A stretch of 64,000 nucleotides of DNA from Candidatus Puniceispirillum marinum IMCC1322 (GTDB lineage Bacteria > Pseudomonadota > Alphaproteobacteria > Puniceispirillales > Puniceispirillaceae). The stretch covers positions 1,302,001 through 1,366,000 of the forward strand of contig NC_014010.1 in assembly GCF_000024465.1 (NCBI RefSeq). The letters are read 5' to 3'. Each line of letters begins with the position of its first letter. Position 1 is the first letter of the stretch. Below are positions 43,176 to 52,854 of the stretch, piece by piece. Position numbers and translations under genes: made by a program. The notes beneath the pieces were generated by a model that ran no database searches, had not been told where the DNA came from, and saw nothing but the letters and a program-made list of their open reading frames with translations.

Positions 43176-45575
43176 TTAACCGCGCAATACAGCACCGCAA
43201 TTTTTGGCCGCCAGGGCGATGACAGATGCAGAAATTTTTTCAATCTCTTCATCGGTCAGCGTTGCCTTGGTCGGGCTTAGCGTAATCGTTATAGCGACTG
43301 ATTTTTTGCCAGCTTCGATATTGTCGCCCTGATAGACGTCAAAGACACGCATATCAGCCAGCAAAGAACCAGCCCCCGATTTCACCGCACGAAGCAGATC
43401 ACCGGCCGACACATCGGCATTGACGATAAAGGCAAAGTCACGTGAAACAGGCTGAAATACCGACATGGACAGCAATGATTTGGCAGGCCCTTTTGATTTT
43501 GGCATCGGCACATCATCGACATGGATTTCAAAACCAACGGCAGTACCGCGTAACCCGAACATATCGGCAATACGCGGATGGAATTCGCCAAAGCTGGCTA
43601 GTTTTGTGCGTCCCTGAATCAAGCTGCCGGAACGGCCAGGATGAAAATAGTCCAGTGCTTCAGTACTCGTCTGGATGCCTGCGGCGCGGATACCAAGAGC
43701 CGCAAGAGCCGCTTCGGCATCGGCCTTGGCATCAAACACATCAATTTTGCGCATAGTGCCATGCCATTCCCGCGGCGCACTTGCCCCATGCCGGATACCG
43801 CTACAGGCTGTCCGTTGTTCATCCGGCTTGTCACCCAGAAATACGGGGCCGATCTCAAACATGGCCACATCAGCCTCGCCACGATCCTGATTACGTGCGG
43901 CGGCGGCAAGCAAATTCGGCAAAATAGACGGCCGCATATCGGACAGATCAGCACTGATCGGATTCACCAGTTTCAGGTGATCCGCACCACCGCCAAAAGC
44001 CTGTGCGTGCGATTCGGACAGGAAGGAAAATGTCACCGCTTCCATCAGACCACGGCCAGCAAGCGCACGGCGCGCCCGGAACAGACGTGCCTGAGCTGGC
44101 GATAATGATGGTTGTGCCACCACATGTTCACGCGGCAAATGTGCCATCGTCAAATTATCATAGCCATGAATGCGGCCGATTTCCTCGACCAGATCGGCAG
44201 CACCATCAATGTCGCCGCGCCATGGTGGCGGGCTGACTGTCCAGCCGCCTTCTTTGGCATCAACAGTAAAGCCGAGGATTTCCAGAATCTGCTGCTGTCT
44301 GGCCACGGGAACATCCATGCCGGTCAGCTTTTCTACCTTGTCATGGCTCAGGAAAATCTGACGTTGCCAGTTGGCACCATCACCAGCGCTGACCATATGA
44401 CTGGCTTCGCCGCCACAGATTGACAGCACTAGCCGCGCCACATGCCCCTGTACCCAGTCAGGCGAGGTCACATCCAACCCACGCTCAAAGCGATAGCGGG
44501 CGTCCGAATTAATATTCAGCTTGCGCGCCGTGGTCGCCACCGAAATCGGATCAAAAATAGCTGATTCGAGGAACATCTCGGTTGTTTCGTCACTAACGCC
44601 GGTACGTTCGCCGCCCATAATGCCTGCCAAATCATCAGCACCGTGGCTATCGGCGATGATGCCCATGCTGCTGTCTAATTTGTATTCTTTCTCATTAAGC
44701 GCTGTCAGCGTCTCGCCATCCTTGGCCGGACGAATGGTCAAAGTGTCACCATTAATCTTGGCTACATCATAGGCATGTAACGGGCGACCAAGATCGATCA
44801 TCACATAATTGGTGATATCAACCAGTGCATTGATCGGGCGCTGGCCAACAGCGTTCAGACGACCAGCCATCCAGCTTGGGCTGGGACCATTTTTCAGGCC
44901 ACGAAAACCGCGTCCGGTAATACGCGGGCAAAGCGCACTCGCCGCCGGATCGATCGCCCAGTTAACCGGACTGTCATAACTGCCGTCATGCGCCGCAAAA
45001 TCAACATCTTTCAAACGGCCATATCCCGCCGCCGCCAGATCACGGGCAACACCGCGCACGCCAAGGCAATCGGCACGGTTTGGCGTGATAGCAATCTCGA
45101 TGACCGGATCATCAAGACCCGCATAAGGCGCAAAGGCCGCGCCAACCGGCGCATCAGCAGGCAGATCGATAATGCCATCATGTTCATCGGATAACTGCAT
45201 TTCGCGTTCCGAACAGAGCATGCCATTTGACGCCTCGCCGCGGATTTCACCCACTTTGAGCGTCAGATCAATACCTGGCACATAGGCACCAGCCGGTGCA
45301 AATACGCCCTTCATACCTGCGCGCGCATTGGGCGCACCGCACACCACCTGAATCGGGTCGCCAGATCCGGTATTGACCATACAAACACGCAATTTATCGG
45401 CATTCGGATGCTGTTCTGCCGATATCACCTCGGCAATGGTAAAAGGTGCCAGTGCCGCCGCACGGTCAGTTACCGATTCAACCTCAAGGCCAAGCATGGG
45501 CAGAATGTCGAGAATCTCATCAAGGCTACGATCCGTATCAAGATGGTCAAATAACCAGTCACGGGTAAATTTCAT
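43176..45575 (-). CDS. pheT: phenylalanine-tRNA ligase beta subunit
   Basis: This 799-residue subunit of the alpha2-beta2 cytoplasmic enzyme charges tRNA-Phe and edits misactivated tyrosine. Visible domains are an N-terminal tRNA-binding OB fold (about 39-150, starting TIAEVISAEQHPNADKLRVC), B3/4 editing domain (about 205-380, with LVDITNYVMIDLGRPLHAYD), B5 domain (about 400-475), a degenerate class II core, and C-terminal FDX-ACB anticodon-binding domain (about 705-798, FQPVSRDFAFIV). Length is normal. The ATG shares its A with the TGA stop of pheS (TGATG), so the two are translationally coupled. Confidence 0.98.
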   Translation of the reverse strand: MKFTRDWLFDHLDTDRSLDEILDILPMLGLEVESVTDRAAALAPFTIAEVISAEQHPNADKLRVCMVNTGSGDPIQVVCGAPNARAGMKGVFAPAGAYVPGIDLTLKVGEIRGEASNGMLCSEREMQLSDEHDGIIDLPADAPVGAAFAPYAGLDDPVIEIAITPNRADCLGVRGVARDLAAAGYGRLKDVDFAAHDGSYDSPVNWAIDPAASALCPRITGRGFRGLKNGPSPSWMAGRLNAVGQRPINALVDITNYVMIDLGRPLHAYDVAKINGDTLTIRPAKDGETLTALNEKEYKLDSSMGIIADSHGADDLAGIMGGERTGVSDETTEMFLESAIFDPISVATTARKLNINSDARYRFERGLDVTSPDWVQGHVARLVLSICGGEASHMVSAGDGANWQRQIFLSHDKVEKLTGMDVPVARQQQILEILGFTVDAKEGGWTVSPPPWRGDIDGAADLVEEIGRIHGYDNLTMAHLPREHVVAQPSLSPAQARLFRARRALAGRGLMEAVTFSFLSESHAQAFGGGADHLKLVNPISADLSDMRPSILPNLLAAAARNQDRGEADVAMFEIGPVFLGDKPDEQRTACSGIRHGASAPREWHGTMRKIDVFDAKADAEAALAALGIRAAGIQTSTEALDYFHPGRSGSLIQGRTKLASFGEFHPRIADMFGLRGTAVGFEIHVDDVPMPKSKGPAKSLLSMSVFQPVSRDFAFIVNADVSAGDLLRAVKSGAGSLLADMRVFDVYQGDNIEAGKKSVAITITLSPTKATLTDEEIEKISASVIALAAKNCGAVLRG

Positions 45576-46660
45576 CAGACACTACCCCCTACCAGACCAG
45601 CGTGTATCGACGGCGCATCAAACGGCAAAAATCCATAATGCCGCATCCAGCGCAGATCACTGTCATAAAATGTCCGCAAATCGGGAATGCCATATTTCAA
45701 CATCGCAATGCGTTCGATTCCCATGCCAAAGGCAAAGCCCTGATATTTGTCAGGGTCATAGCCACAGTTTTCCAGCACCCGCGGATTGACCATGCCAGAG
45801 CCAAGAATTTCCAGCCAGTCATCACCAGCGCCAATTTTCAGGCCACCCCCATCGCGCGTACAGCCAATATCAACTTCGGCAGATGGCTCAGTGAACGGGA
45901 AATAACTGGGGCGGAAACGTACCGGCAGATCATCAACACCAAAGAATGCGCGGCAGAAATCGATCAGACAACCTTTGAGATGCCCCATATGGATGCCATC
46001 CCCAATCACCAGACCTTCGCATTGATGGAACATCGGCGAATGGGTGGCGTCATGATCCGAACGATAGGTGCGGCCCGGTACGATAATCCGGATGGGTGGT
46101 TCGCTGGTTTCCATAGTTCGCACCTGCACCGGCGAGGTATGTGTCCGCAAGACCTTGCGTTTGCCATCAGCATCAGGCGGCAGATAGAAGGTATCATGTT
46201 CCTGACGCGCGGGATGTTCTTCGGGAATATTCAGCGCGGTGAAATTATAATAATCCGACTCGATATCGGGGCCTTCGGCAACCGTGAAACCCATTTCGGC
46301 AAAGATGGCGACAACTTCTTCGATTGTGCGCGAAAGCGGGTGCAGGCTTGCGTCACTATGCGGACGCGATGGCAAACTCACATCAACACGCTGGGCAGAC
46401 AGCTTTTCGGCAAGCGCCGCATCAGCCAGAATTGTCTGGCGCGTCTCAATCGCATGGGCGATCGTGTCCTTGAGGACGTTCAGATCCTGTCCGGCCTGTT
46501 TGCGCGCTTCGGGTTCCATCCCGCCAAGATCACGCATCATCAATGACACACGGCCTTTTTTACCCAATGCCTCAATGCGCACATTGTCCAGCGCTTCGAG
46601 TGTTTCAGCCGCATCTATAGCTGCCAGAATTTCCGATGATAGAGGTTCCAGATTTTGCAT
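45575..46660 (-). CDS. pheS: phenylalanine-tRNA ligase alpha subunit
   Basis: This 361-residue catalytic subunit has an N-terminal coiled-coil arm (about 1-90) and a class II synthetase core. Motifs are [55 protein letters not shown] (motif 2) and [17 protein letters not shown] (motif 3). It catalyses ATP-dependent attachment of phenylalanine to tRNA-Phe. It follows rplT after 145 nt that contain a long hairpin (46725-46782) and overlaps pheT by one base. Confidence 0.98.
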   Translation of the reverse strand: MQNLEPLSSEILAAIDAAETLEALDNVRIEALGKKGRVSLMMRDLGGMEPEARKQAGQDLNVLKDTIAHAIETRQTILADAALAEKLSAQRVDVSLPSRPHSDASLHPLSRTIEEVVAIFAEMGFTVAEGPDIESDYYNFTALNIPEEHPARQEHDTFYLPPDADGKRKVLRTHTSPVQVRTMETSEPPIRIIVPGRTYRSDHDATHSPMFHQCEGLVIGDGIHMGHLKGCLIDFCRAFFGVDDLPVRFRPSYFPFTEPSAEVDIGCTRDGGGLKIGAGDDWLEILGSGMVNPRVLENCGYDPDKYQGFAFGMGIERIAMLKYGIPDLRTFYDSDLRWMRHYGFLPFDAPSIHAGLVGGSV

Positions 46661-46724
46661 AATATCCGTTCCAGCAAGGTTAGTATCATCACAGAGGGGC
46701 GATAAATAATCAGTTCAAAATAGA

Positions 46725-46782
46725 ACAGGCCGCCGCCTTGAACCACCAAATAACGATCTGGCGCCGTTCAAAGCTGCGGCCT
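46725..46782 (-). promoter_or_regulatory. long stem-loop between rplT and pheS
   Basis: CAGGCCGC (46725-46732) pairs with GCGGCCTG (46775-46782), and TTGAAC (46737-46742) pairs with GTTCAA (46765-46770), enclosing a two-pair internal bulge region and a 22-nt loop. On the minus strand it is followed by TTCTATTTTG, a poor T-run. It could be a partial terminator, an attenuator-like leader for pheST, or an RNA-processing site. No Phe-rich leader peptide is apparent. Confidence 0.5.
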
Positions 46783-46805
46783 GAATATTCAGGTATGAAG
46801 CGTGT

Positions 46806-47159
46806 TTAGCTTGCCGCGCGTGAACGTTCCACCAGCGCGGTAAAGGCTGCTGGTTCATTCACAGCAAGATCAGCAAGCATCTTGCGGTCAATTTCGATCC
46901 CAGCCTTGATCAAACCACCCATCATCTGTGAATAGGTGATGCCATGGATGCGAGCAGCCGCATTGATCCGCTGAATCCACAAAGCGCGGAATTCCCGCTT
47001 GCGAACACGGCGGTCACGATACGCGTATTGACGGGCTTTATCGACCGCCTGCGTAGCTGTCCGGAAAGTATTTTTACGACGTCCATAATAGCCTTTGGCA
47101 GCCTTGATGACTTTGCCGTGACGTGCATGGGTTGTAGTGCCTCTTTTAACGCGTGCCAT
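46806..47159 (-). CDS. rplT: 50S ribosomal protein L20
   Basis: 117 residues, the usual size. The basic N-terminal [19 protein letters not shown] and [20 protein letters not shown], followed by [20 protein letters not shown], are diagnostic of bL20, an early 23S rRNA assembly protein. It lies 12 nt after rpmI in the usual order. In several bacteria L20 represses its own operon by binding the leader RNA; no such site can be demonstrated here. Confidence 0.99.
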   Translation of the reverse strand: MARVKRGTTTHARHGKVIKAAKGYYGRRKNTFRTATQAVDKARQYAYRDRRVRKREFRALWIQRINAAARIHGITYSQMMGGLIKAGIEIDRKMLADLAVNEPAAFTALVERSRAAS

Positions 47160-47171
47160 CTATCAGCTCCC

Positions 47172-47369
47172 TTATGCGTATGGAATGAAACGTTTTACAA
47201 TACGAGCATCGGCATCACTAAGAATCATGGTGCCACGCGCTTTGCGTTTCATTTTCTGGGAACGACGGCGGAGATTGTGGCTGAGAAACGCGGCTGAGCC
47301 ACGAACCTTGCCACTTGCGGTCAGGCGAAAGCGTTTTTTCGCACCGCTTTTGGTCTTCATCTTGGGCAT
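47172..47369 (-). CDS. rpmI: 50S ribosomal protein L35
   Basis: 65 residues beginning [14 protein letters not shown], the universal bL35 N-terminus, and ending with [15 protein letters not shown]. The frame extends upstream to 47402, but the conserved start is the ATG at 47369, preceded by AAGAGGTC. Transcription probably begins at a dedicated promoter (47512-47540) because the upstream islet separates it from infC. Confidence 0.98.
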   Translation of the reverse strand: MPKMKTKSGAKKRFRLTASGKVRGSAAFLSHNLRRRSQKMKRKARGTMILSDADARIVKRFIPYA

Positions 47370-47511
47370 TTTGACCTCTTTCTTCATAAAGGTGACCTGC
47401 ATATCCCAAACCCCTCATATCACGAAGCGAGGGTCGGTCAGTCAGGCGATAAGCCGGCCGGGCATGCCCTGTTATTTCAGGCCCGGACGCGACAAATAAC
47501 GCGAAGCGCCG

Positions 47512-47540
47512 TTTATAGGCGCATTACGCTGGGGAATCAA
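47512..47540 (-). promoter_or_regulatory. sigma70-type promoter of rpmI-rplT-pheST
   Basis: On the minus strand TTGATT (complement of 47535-47540) and TATAAA (complement of 47512-47517) are spaced by exactly 17 nt. The implied start near 47505 leaves a leader of about 135 nt before rpmI. That leader contains complementary CCGGGC/GCCCGG segments around 47452-47484 that could fold, as expected for an autoregulated ribosomal-protein leader. Confidence 0.6.
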
Positions 47541-47580
47541 CCCAAGAAACAACCGAATTATCGTTAACGCTAATTTAATC

Positions 47581-47595
47581 ACTATAAATTATAGT
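47581..47595. promoter_or_regulatory. AT-rich palindrome before the immunity-like gene
   Basis: ACTATAA-A-TTATAGT is a perfect 15-bp palindrome located about 34 bp before the start of the small plus-strand gene, overlapping where its -10 (TATAAA) would be. It is a candidate operator or core promoter for the islet. Confidence 0.4.
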
Positions 47596-47628
47596 TTCTA
47601 AAATCAAAGAATTATTTTGGAGTTTCAA

Positions 47629-47820
47629 TTGGATGAGTCACATTTTACAGGATTACTACTCACTTTAGCTTTTATCTATTTTTTGCCATCGATAATTGGC
47701 ATTACCAGAGGAGTTCGTAACCTAGGGTCAATTATAGTCATTAATCTTTTCCTTGGCTGGTCACTGATCGGATGGGTATTCGCTCTTGCAATGGCTTTTG
47801 CTACTGTCGATAAAAATTAA
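47629..47820 (+). CDS. superinfection-immunity-like small membrane protein, 63 aa
   Basis: This small protein has two membrane segments: FTGLLLTLAFIYFLPSIIG (about residues 6-24) and LGSIIVINLFLGWSLIGWVF (about 32-51). The motif L-P-S-I-I-G-x-x-R-G...IVINLFLGWSLIGWVFALAMA matches the Imm_superinfect family (T4 Imm-like), also widespread as small bacterial membrane proteins often without a proven role in phage exclusion. The probable start is TTG at 47629 with GGAG 6 nt upstream; a TTG at 47617 is possible. It lies opposite in strand to the surrounding translation genes and next to the NYN gene. Confidence 0.65.
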   Translation: MDESHFTGLLLTLAFIYFLPSIIGITRGVRNLGSIIVINLFLGWSLIGWVFALAMAFATVDKN

Positions 47821-47852
47821 CGAGAATCACAAATTACAGCTAATCACGAAGG

Positions 47853-48656
47853 CTATGATAGTGGAAGTTTTTGTTCCAAACTCAATGCAGTTTGAAATTC
47901 CTGAAAAGAAATTTGCATTGACCAGTCCGTAACTTCATTTAGTTTTCGGGCTCCGCCAGGTAATAGTCCACCATCTATTTTTTGAAAACTGACATTGATT
48001 ACATGTTTACCAAGGTTTTTCACTTGCTGAACCGCAGGAACATAGTCTTGGTCGCCAGAAACTATGATTGCTGTATCGTATATTGGAGCTTTCAACACCA
48101 TGCCCAAAGATAAATTGACATCAACAGTTTTTTCTTTTCCATATTGTCTTTTTAGAAGGTTATATTGAATTTCACCTGAACGGCAGAACTCAATTGCGTT
48201 ATTGTCTTTAGCGATCAAGTCTTGTTTATGTCTGATACTTTTATGCGTACTGTCCACGCTACCTTTTAAACCAATCAAATCAGAACTTAGCTTATCCAAC
48301 TTTGTTTCTTTTTCGTCAGCGTTAGAACAAGCTTGCAATGCTTCAACGAATGATTTTTTTGTTTTATTCAAGTATGTCTCGTTTTTTGCAAACCAATTAA
48401 TTTTTTCAGATTGTTTCATATTTTGGTGGATTAGAGGAGGGTAAAATCCAACTTTATCAATAACATACCAATAGGTTCTGATGCGCTTAACTCTGTAGTC
48501 AGGCAATGCCTTAATAGCAATGTTATCAAAGAACTGATCCCAGTTGGTATCAATCGGCATATATTCTTTATGATTGAAAAATTTTGGTGAAAACAAATTT
48601 TTGATTGTAAATCTAAGATTTTCTCCATCAACGAAAATACAAACTCTGTTTTCCAT
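47853..48656 (-). CDS. NYN-domain (PIN-like) putative ribonuclease
   Basis: A 267-residue protein with a LabA/limkain-like NYN domain. The N-terminal strand NRVCIFVDGENLRFTIKNLF carries the first acidic residue. KTVDVNLSLGMVLKAPIYD supplies the conserved K-x-V-D...L, and DTAIIVSGDQDYVPAVQQVKNLGK carries the S-G-D-x-D-(Y/F) motif, completing the acidic cluster expected of a metal-dependent nuclease. An insertion of about 70 charged residues (about 95-165) lies between. The gene is AT-rich compared with infC and rplT and sits between infC and rpmI, normally adjacent genes. ATG at 48656 follows AGAGAT; an in-frame GTG at 48683 is possible. RNA cleavage and a defence role are inference from the family and position. 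Confidence 0.75.
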   Translation of the reverse strand: MENRVCIFVDGENLRFTIKNLFSPKFFNHKEYMPIDTNWDQFFDNIAIKALPDYRVKRIRTYWYVIDKVGFYPPLIHQNMKQSEKINWFAKNETYLNKTKKSFVEALQACSNADEKETKLDKLSSDLIGLKGSVDSTHKSIRHKQDLIAKDNNAIEFCRSGEIQYNLLKRQYGKEKTVDVNLSLGMVLKAPIYDTAIIVSGDQDYVPAVQQVKNLGKHVINVSFQKIDGGLLPGGARKLNEVTDWSMQISFQEFQTALSLEQKLPLS

Positions 48657-48682
48657 GACAACATCTCTGAATTTATTATTCA

Positions 48683-48729
48683 CAAATAAAAAAGGTGAGC
48701 CCCTATTTATAAAAACAAGAACTCACCTT
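48683..48729 (-). terminator. terminator downstream of infC
   Basis: On the minus strand AAGGTGAG (complement of 48722-48729) pairs with CTCACCTT (complement of 48692-48699) around a 22-nt loop and is followed by TTTTATTTG. It lies about 90 nt past the infC stop and just before the NYN gene, so thrS-infC transcripts probably end here. The loop is long for an intrinsic terminator. Confidence 0.55.
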
Positions 48730-48819
48730 ACAAATTTGCAGAGAGGTTAAAAACCTAACCGCTTATAAATTTATTCAAATATGAATGTAAAACTCTAAAT
48801 GTCAACCCTTCTATTATGT

Positions 48820-49356
48820 TTATTTCGGGGCGATGACCATAATCATCTGGCGGCCTTCCATCTTGGGATGCGATTCAACCTTTGCCACATCTTCGGTTTC
48901 ATCACGCACGCGTTTGAGCACATTAGCGCCTAATTCCTGATGCGCCATTTCACGGCCACGGAAGCGCAAGGTAACCTTTACCTTGTCACCGGAACCCAGA
49001 AACTTGTTCACAGCCCGCATTTTGACCTGATAATCATGCTCATCGATATTCGGCCGGAGTTTGATTTCTTTAACTTCAATTATTTTCTGTTTTTTACGGG
49101 TCTCGTTAGCACGCTTCTGCGCTTCATATTTATATTTGCCATAATCGAGAATTTTACATACGGGAGGATCAACATTTGGTTGAACCTCGACCAGATCAAG
49201 ACCAAAATCTTCGGCCTTATTGATGGCATCACGGGTATCGAGAACCCCTAGCTGACCCCCATCGGGATCAATGCAGCGTACTTGTGGTGCTCTGATAGCG
49301 CCATTCACGCGCGGGCCATCTTGTGCGGGCGGCACATTACTGTGTGGACGTACTAT
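48820..49356 (-). CDS. infC: translation initiation factor IF-3, probable AUA start
   Basis: IF-3 binds the 30S subunit and checks start codons. With the proposed start it is 178 residues. The N-domain contains [20 protein letters not shown] and [19 protein letters not shown], a Lys-rich linker [18 protein letters not shown], and C-domain [17 protein letters not shown]. The first ATG/GTG-type codon in frame is GTG at 49335. However, AGGAG ends 8 nt before an in-frame ATA at 49356, which directly follows an in-frame TAG two bases past the RBS and restores the typical alphaproteobacterial R-P-x-x-N-x-P-P N-terminus. IF-3 genes commonly use AUU/AUC/AUA starts for autoregulation. Confidence 0.9.
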   Translation of the reverse strand: MVRPHSNVPPAQDGPRVNGAIRAPQVRCIDPDGGQLGVLDTRDAINKAEDFGLDLVEVQPNVDPPVCKILDYGKYKYEAQKRANETRKKQKIIEVKEIKLRPNIDEHDYQVKMRAVNKFLGSGDKVKVTLRFRGREMAHQELGANVLKRVRDETEDVAKVESHPKMEGRQMIMVIAPK

Positions 49357-49538
49357 CTAAACTTCTCCTGTTTTTGTCAAAAGGTTACGACTTTTGCCGT
49401 TTTATAAACCATATGGATGTTCTGTTAACATCAAATCATGCGGTATTACAGGCTTTTATTAACAAAACCAGCGTAATTAAGCCAGTTTTTTTAATTTTGT
49501 TATTTTTGCTTCGCTTTTGGCTATTGCGTCTTGCTGGA

Positions 49539-51464
49539 TCATCCAGCCTTTAGGTCAGGTGCCACACTTTCATCGCGCAACATCGCCAAGGCTTCTTTCA
49601 TGTCCAGTACGGTCTGGTCATTCGAGCCAAGACGACGCAAGGCAACGGTTCCGGCCTCAGCTTCACGGCCACCAACAGCCAGAATGAAAGGCACTTTCAT
49701 GACGCTATGCTCACGCACCTTGTAACTGATTTTCTCGTTACGAAAATCACGCTCGACCCGTAGCCCCATCGCTTCGGCAGTGCGAGCAACCTGTTCGGCA
49801 TAGTCATTCGCGCTATCAGTAATAGATGCGACAACAATCTGCACAGGCGCAAGCCAGTTTGGCATCCGCCCTGAATATTGTTCGATCAGAATACCAATCC
49901 ATCTTTCCATCGAACCAAGAATGGCGCGGTGTAGCATAACTGGCCGATGACGATTGCCATCTTCGCCGACATATTCGGCATCCAGACGCTCAGGTAACAC
50001 AAAATCCACCTGCAAAGTGCCGCACTGCCAGTCACGACCAATCGCGTCACGCAGAACAAATTCCAGCTTTGGCCCATAAAAGGCGCCTTCACCAGGGTTT
50101 AGAGTGGTCTCAAGCTTGGCCGCGCTACAGGCATCAGTAAGTGCGCTTTCGGCCTTGTCCCAAGTTGCATCATCTCCTGCGCGTACTTCTGGTCGGTCAG
50201 AAAATTTCACCCGTACGTCGGTAAATCCAAAATCGGCATATATTGATTGCAAGAGTGCACAGAATTGAACCGATTCTTCGGTAATCTGATCTTCAGTACA
50301 AAAAATATGGGCATCATCCTGCGTAAAGGCACGCACCCGCATGATACCATGCAAGGCTCCTGAAGGTTCATTCCGGTGACAGGATCCAAATTCAGCCATA
50401 CGCAATGGCAAATCACGATATGATTTTATGCCTTGGCGGAAAATCTGAACGTGACAGGGGCAATTCATTGGCTTTAACGCCAGAGTGCGCTCATCTTCAG
50501 ATTGCGCAGTGAACATATTCTCGCGGAATTTATCCCAATGGCCTGATTCTTCCCACAAGGTACGATCGACAAGCTGGGGGGTTTTAACCTCGCCGTAACC
50601 AGCCTGTTCAAGCCGACGGCGGACATAGGATTCAATCTCACGATAGATGAACCAGCCTTTTTGATGCCAGAATACCGATCCAGCCGCTTCTTCTTGGAGA
50701 TGAAACATATCCAGTTGCTTGCCAAGCTTGCGATGATCGCGCTTCTCGGCTTCTTCAAGCATATGCAGATAAGCGTTGAGTTCTTTTTCCGTCCGCCAAG
50801 CCGTTCCATAGATACGCTGTAGCATTGGCCGGTCTGAGTCACCGCGCCAGTAGGCGCCAGCCACCTTCATCAGTTTGAAGGCGTGTCCAAGCTTGCCAGT
50901 TGATGGCAAATGAGGCCCGCGGCACAAATCGATAAAATTACCCTGCTTATAAAAAGTAACGGTTTCTTCAGCCGGAATGGCGGCAACAAGTTCAACCTTG
51001 AAAGGCTCATTATTCTTTTCGTAGAAGGCAACCGCCTCATCGCGTGTCCAGACATCGCGTGTAATGGCTTCATCACGATCAACAATCTCATGCATGCGTT
51101 TTTCAATCAATGCCAGATCATCTTCGGAAAATGCCTTTTCACGGTGAAAGTCGTAATAGAACCCGTTTTCGATAGCCGGACCGATTGTGACCTGTGTTTC
51201 CGGATATAGTTCAAGTACGGCTTCAGCCATAACATGCGCGCAATCATGCCGAAGCAAAGCCAGTGCGGCATCATCCTTGGCCGTTATCAGCGCCATATTA
51301 ACGTCAGTATCAACAGCACGCGTCAAATCCCACTCTTCGCCATCGACAACAGCAAGCAAAGCCGCCTTGGCAAGACCGGGGCCAATATCGGCCGCCACAT
51401 CTGCCGGTGTTACCGGCGCGTCAAAGGAACGAACAGATCCGTCAGGAAGGGTAATATTTGGCAT
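49539..51464 (-). CDS. thrS: threonine-tRNA ligase
   Basis: 641 residues, full length. TGS domain (about 1-62), second additional domain for editing (about 65-225, with [12 protein letters not shown] and [23 protein letters not shown]), class II catalytic core with the Zn ligand region [10 protein letters not shown] and RIAEFG-like motif 2 ([21 protein letters not shown]), motif 3 ([19 protein letters not shown]), and C-terminal anticodon-binding domain (about 540-641). It charges tRNA-Thr. AAGG lies 5 nt before the ATG. It is first in the thrS-infC unit, with a 182-nt AT-rich gap before infC. Confidence 0.98.
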   Translation of the reverse strand: MPNITLPDGSVRSFDAPVTPADVAADIGPGLAKAALLAVVDGEEWDLTRAVDTDVNMALITAKDDAALALLRHDCAHVMAEAVLELYPETQVTIGPAIENGFYYDFHREKAFSEDDLALIEKRMHEIVDRDEAITRDVWTRDEAVAFYEKNNEPFKVELVAAIPAEETVTFYKQGNFIDLCRGPHLPSTGKLGHAFKLMKVAGAYWRGDSDRPMLQRIYGTAWRTEKELNAYLHMLEEAEKRDHRKLGKQLDMFHLQEEAAGSVFWHQKGWFIYREIESYVRRRLEQAGYGEVKTPQLVDRTLWEESGHWDKFRENMFTAQSEDERTLALKPMNCPCHVQIFRQGIKSYRDLPLRMAEFGSCHRNEPSGALHGIMRVRAFTQDDAHIFCTEDQITEESVQFCALLQSIYADFGFTDVRVKFSDRPEVRAGDDATWDKAESALTDACSAAKLETTLNPGEGAFYGPKLEFVLRDAIGRDWQCGTLQVDFVLPERLDAEYVGEDGNRHRPVMLHRAILGSMERWIGILIEQYSGRMPNWLAPVQIVVASITDSANDYAEQVARTAEAMGLRVERDFRNEKISYKVREHSVMKVPFILAVGGREAEAGTVALRRLGSNDQTVLDMKEALAMLRDESVAPDLKAG

Positions 51465-51591
51465 GTAACCTTTTCACAATCTTTAGTCTGGGGCGCATTT
51501 ATTAGGACACACTTAACAATTTTTACGAGCGAGATGCTACCTGTTGATGTTAGCAAACTCAAGCCAAGAGCGACAATTAGCCATTGGACAT

Positions 51592-52788
51592 TTAGCCAGT
51601 GTTAGCAAGCTGTGATTTTTGCAGGATTCGACGATATATCTTAACCGTTTCATTACACATTCGCGTTGTTGAAAAGTTGCGCTCGATATGCGTGCGTGAC
51701 TTGTCTGCTAGCACTTGGCGATTGGAACCTTGCAATTCCAATGCCTGACGGATGCAGTCAGCCAAACTTTCCGCATCCCCCGGTGTTGCCAGCCAGCCGG
51801 TCTGGCCATGCTTGATCGATTCAACGGCACCGCCATGATCAAAAGCGACAACGGGTCGTCCCATCGCCTGGGCTTCAAGTGAAATGCGGCCAAAGGGCTC
51901 GGGGGTTATTGAGGGCATCACAACCACATCAGCAACCATCAAAGCAGCGGGCATATCATCAACCGCGTGCGATAGACGAAACCGTCCTTCAAGTCCCAGA
52001 TCAGTGCCGTGTCTGGAAATTCTATCAATAAAGGCCTGCTTGCCATCAGCAGCGCCGACAAACAGACAAATAAAGGGCATATCCTTGATCAAGGCCAAGG
52101 CATCAAGCAAAATTTCATGCCCTTTCCACAATGTTGGTCGGGCTGGCAACATCACCACTGGCATTTCTTCGGGCAACGCAACTGAATCTGCGAAATTAAT
52201 GATCCGCGTCTGATTAACCGCCTGTGGATCGAAAACATCAACATCAACACCACGATGAATAACAGTCATACGCTCTTCCACGCCAACAAACTGACTGGTA
52301 ATCAACTGCTTTACATATTTAGAGATGGCGATGACATGATCTACTTTGATGATCTTTCCATTATAAATTCGTTTGAAAATGGAATGTGCCTGAAACCGGC
52401 CATGAACAGTGCTGACGGTAGGAATACGGAGCGTCTTGGCCACTGGCAAAGCGATCCAGGCTGGTGCGCGCGAACGGACATGAACGATATCAGCATCCTC
52501 ATCCTGTAAAATCTTTTGCAAGCGCCGACGGATCGAACCCCATTTCAGAGGATTCTTTACATTCACAGGCAATGTATGATGCGTTGCCCCACAACGCACA
52601 ATATGTCGTTCAAGCGGCCCACCAGCCGAAATCACCACAGCACGGCCACCAGCTTTTTCGATAGCTTGCGCCATTTCGATTGTGCCGCGTTCGACTCCTC
52701 CGCGACCAAGAGCTGGCAGTATCTGCACAATCACGGGCCGTTGATCCTGAGGCGTATTCGTTTTGCTTAAGCGAGGCGTATTAGCCAT
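51592..52788 (-). CDS. GT4-family glycosyltransferase
   Basis: 398 residues with a GT-B fold. The N-terminal donor/acceptor half begins VIVQILPALGRGGVERGTIEMA (Gly-rich loop). HVRSRAPAWIAL and VSTVHGRF precede the C-terminal glycosyl_transf_1 domain with LPARPTLWKGHEILLDAL and the EPFGRISLEAQAMGRPVVAFDHGG signature (E-x7-E). Such enzymes use nucleotide sugars to extend lipopolysaccharide or exopolysaccharide. Acceptor unknown. ATG at 52788 is used; a TTG at 52812 would add eight residues, and neither has a clear ribosome-binding site. It is divergent from the alpha/beta hydrolase over about 66 bp. Confidence 0.85.
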   Translation of the reverse strand: MANTPRLSKTNTPQDQRPVIVQILPALGRGGVERGTIEMAQAIEKAGGRAVVISAGGPLERHIVRCGATHHTLPVNVKNPLKWGSIRRRLQKILQDEDADIVHVRSRAPAWIALPVAKTLRIPTVSTVHGRFQAHSIFKRIYNGKIIKVDHVIAISKYVKQLITSQFVGVEERMTVIHRGVDVDVFDPQAVNQTRIINFADSVALPEEMPVVMLPARPTLWKGHEILLDALALIKDMPFICLFVGAADGKQAFIDRISRHGTDLGLEGRFRLSHAVDDMPAALMVADVVVMPSITPEPFGRISLEAQAMGRPVVAFDHGGAVESIKHGQTGWLATPGDAESLADCIRQALELQGSNRQVLADKSRTHIERNFSTTRMCNETVKIYRRILQKSQLANTG

Positions 52789-52854
52789 AAATTCAATGAA
52801 CTTTTCGATCAAAATGTCTAAGATACTTCAAATTCATAACGACGATTAGAGCCA

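Noticed and set aside
43431-43446. Second parS-like site inside pheT
   Set aside because: Only one arm (CACGTGAAACA) matches; four of the five left-most positions differ from the consensus and the bases encode the conserved PVSRDF segment of PheT.
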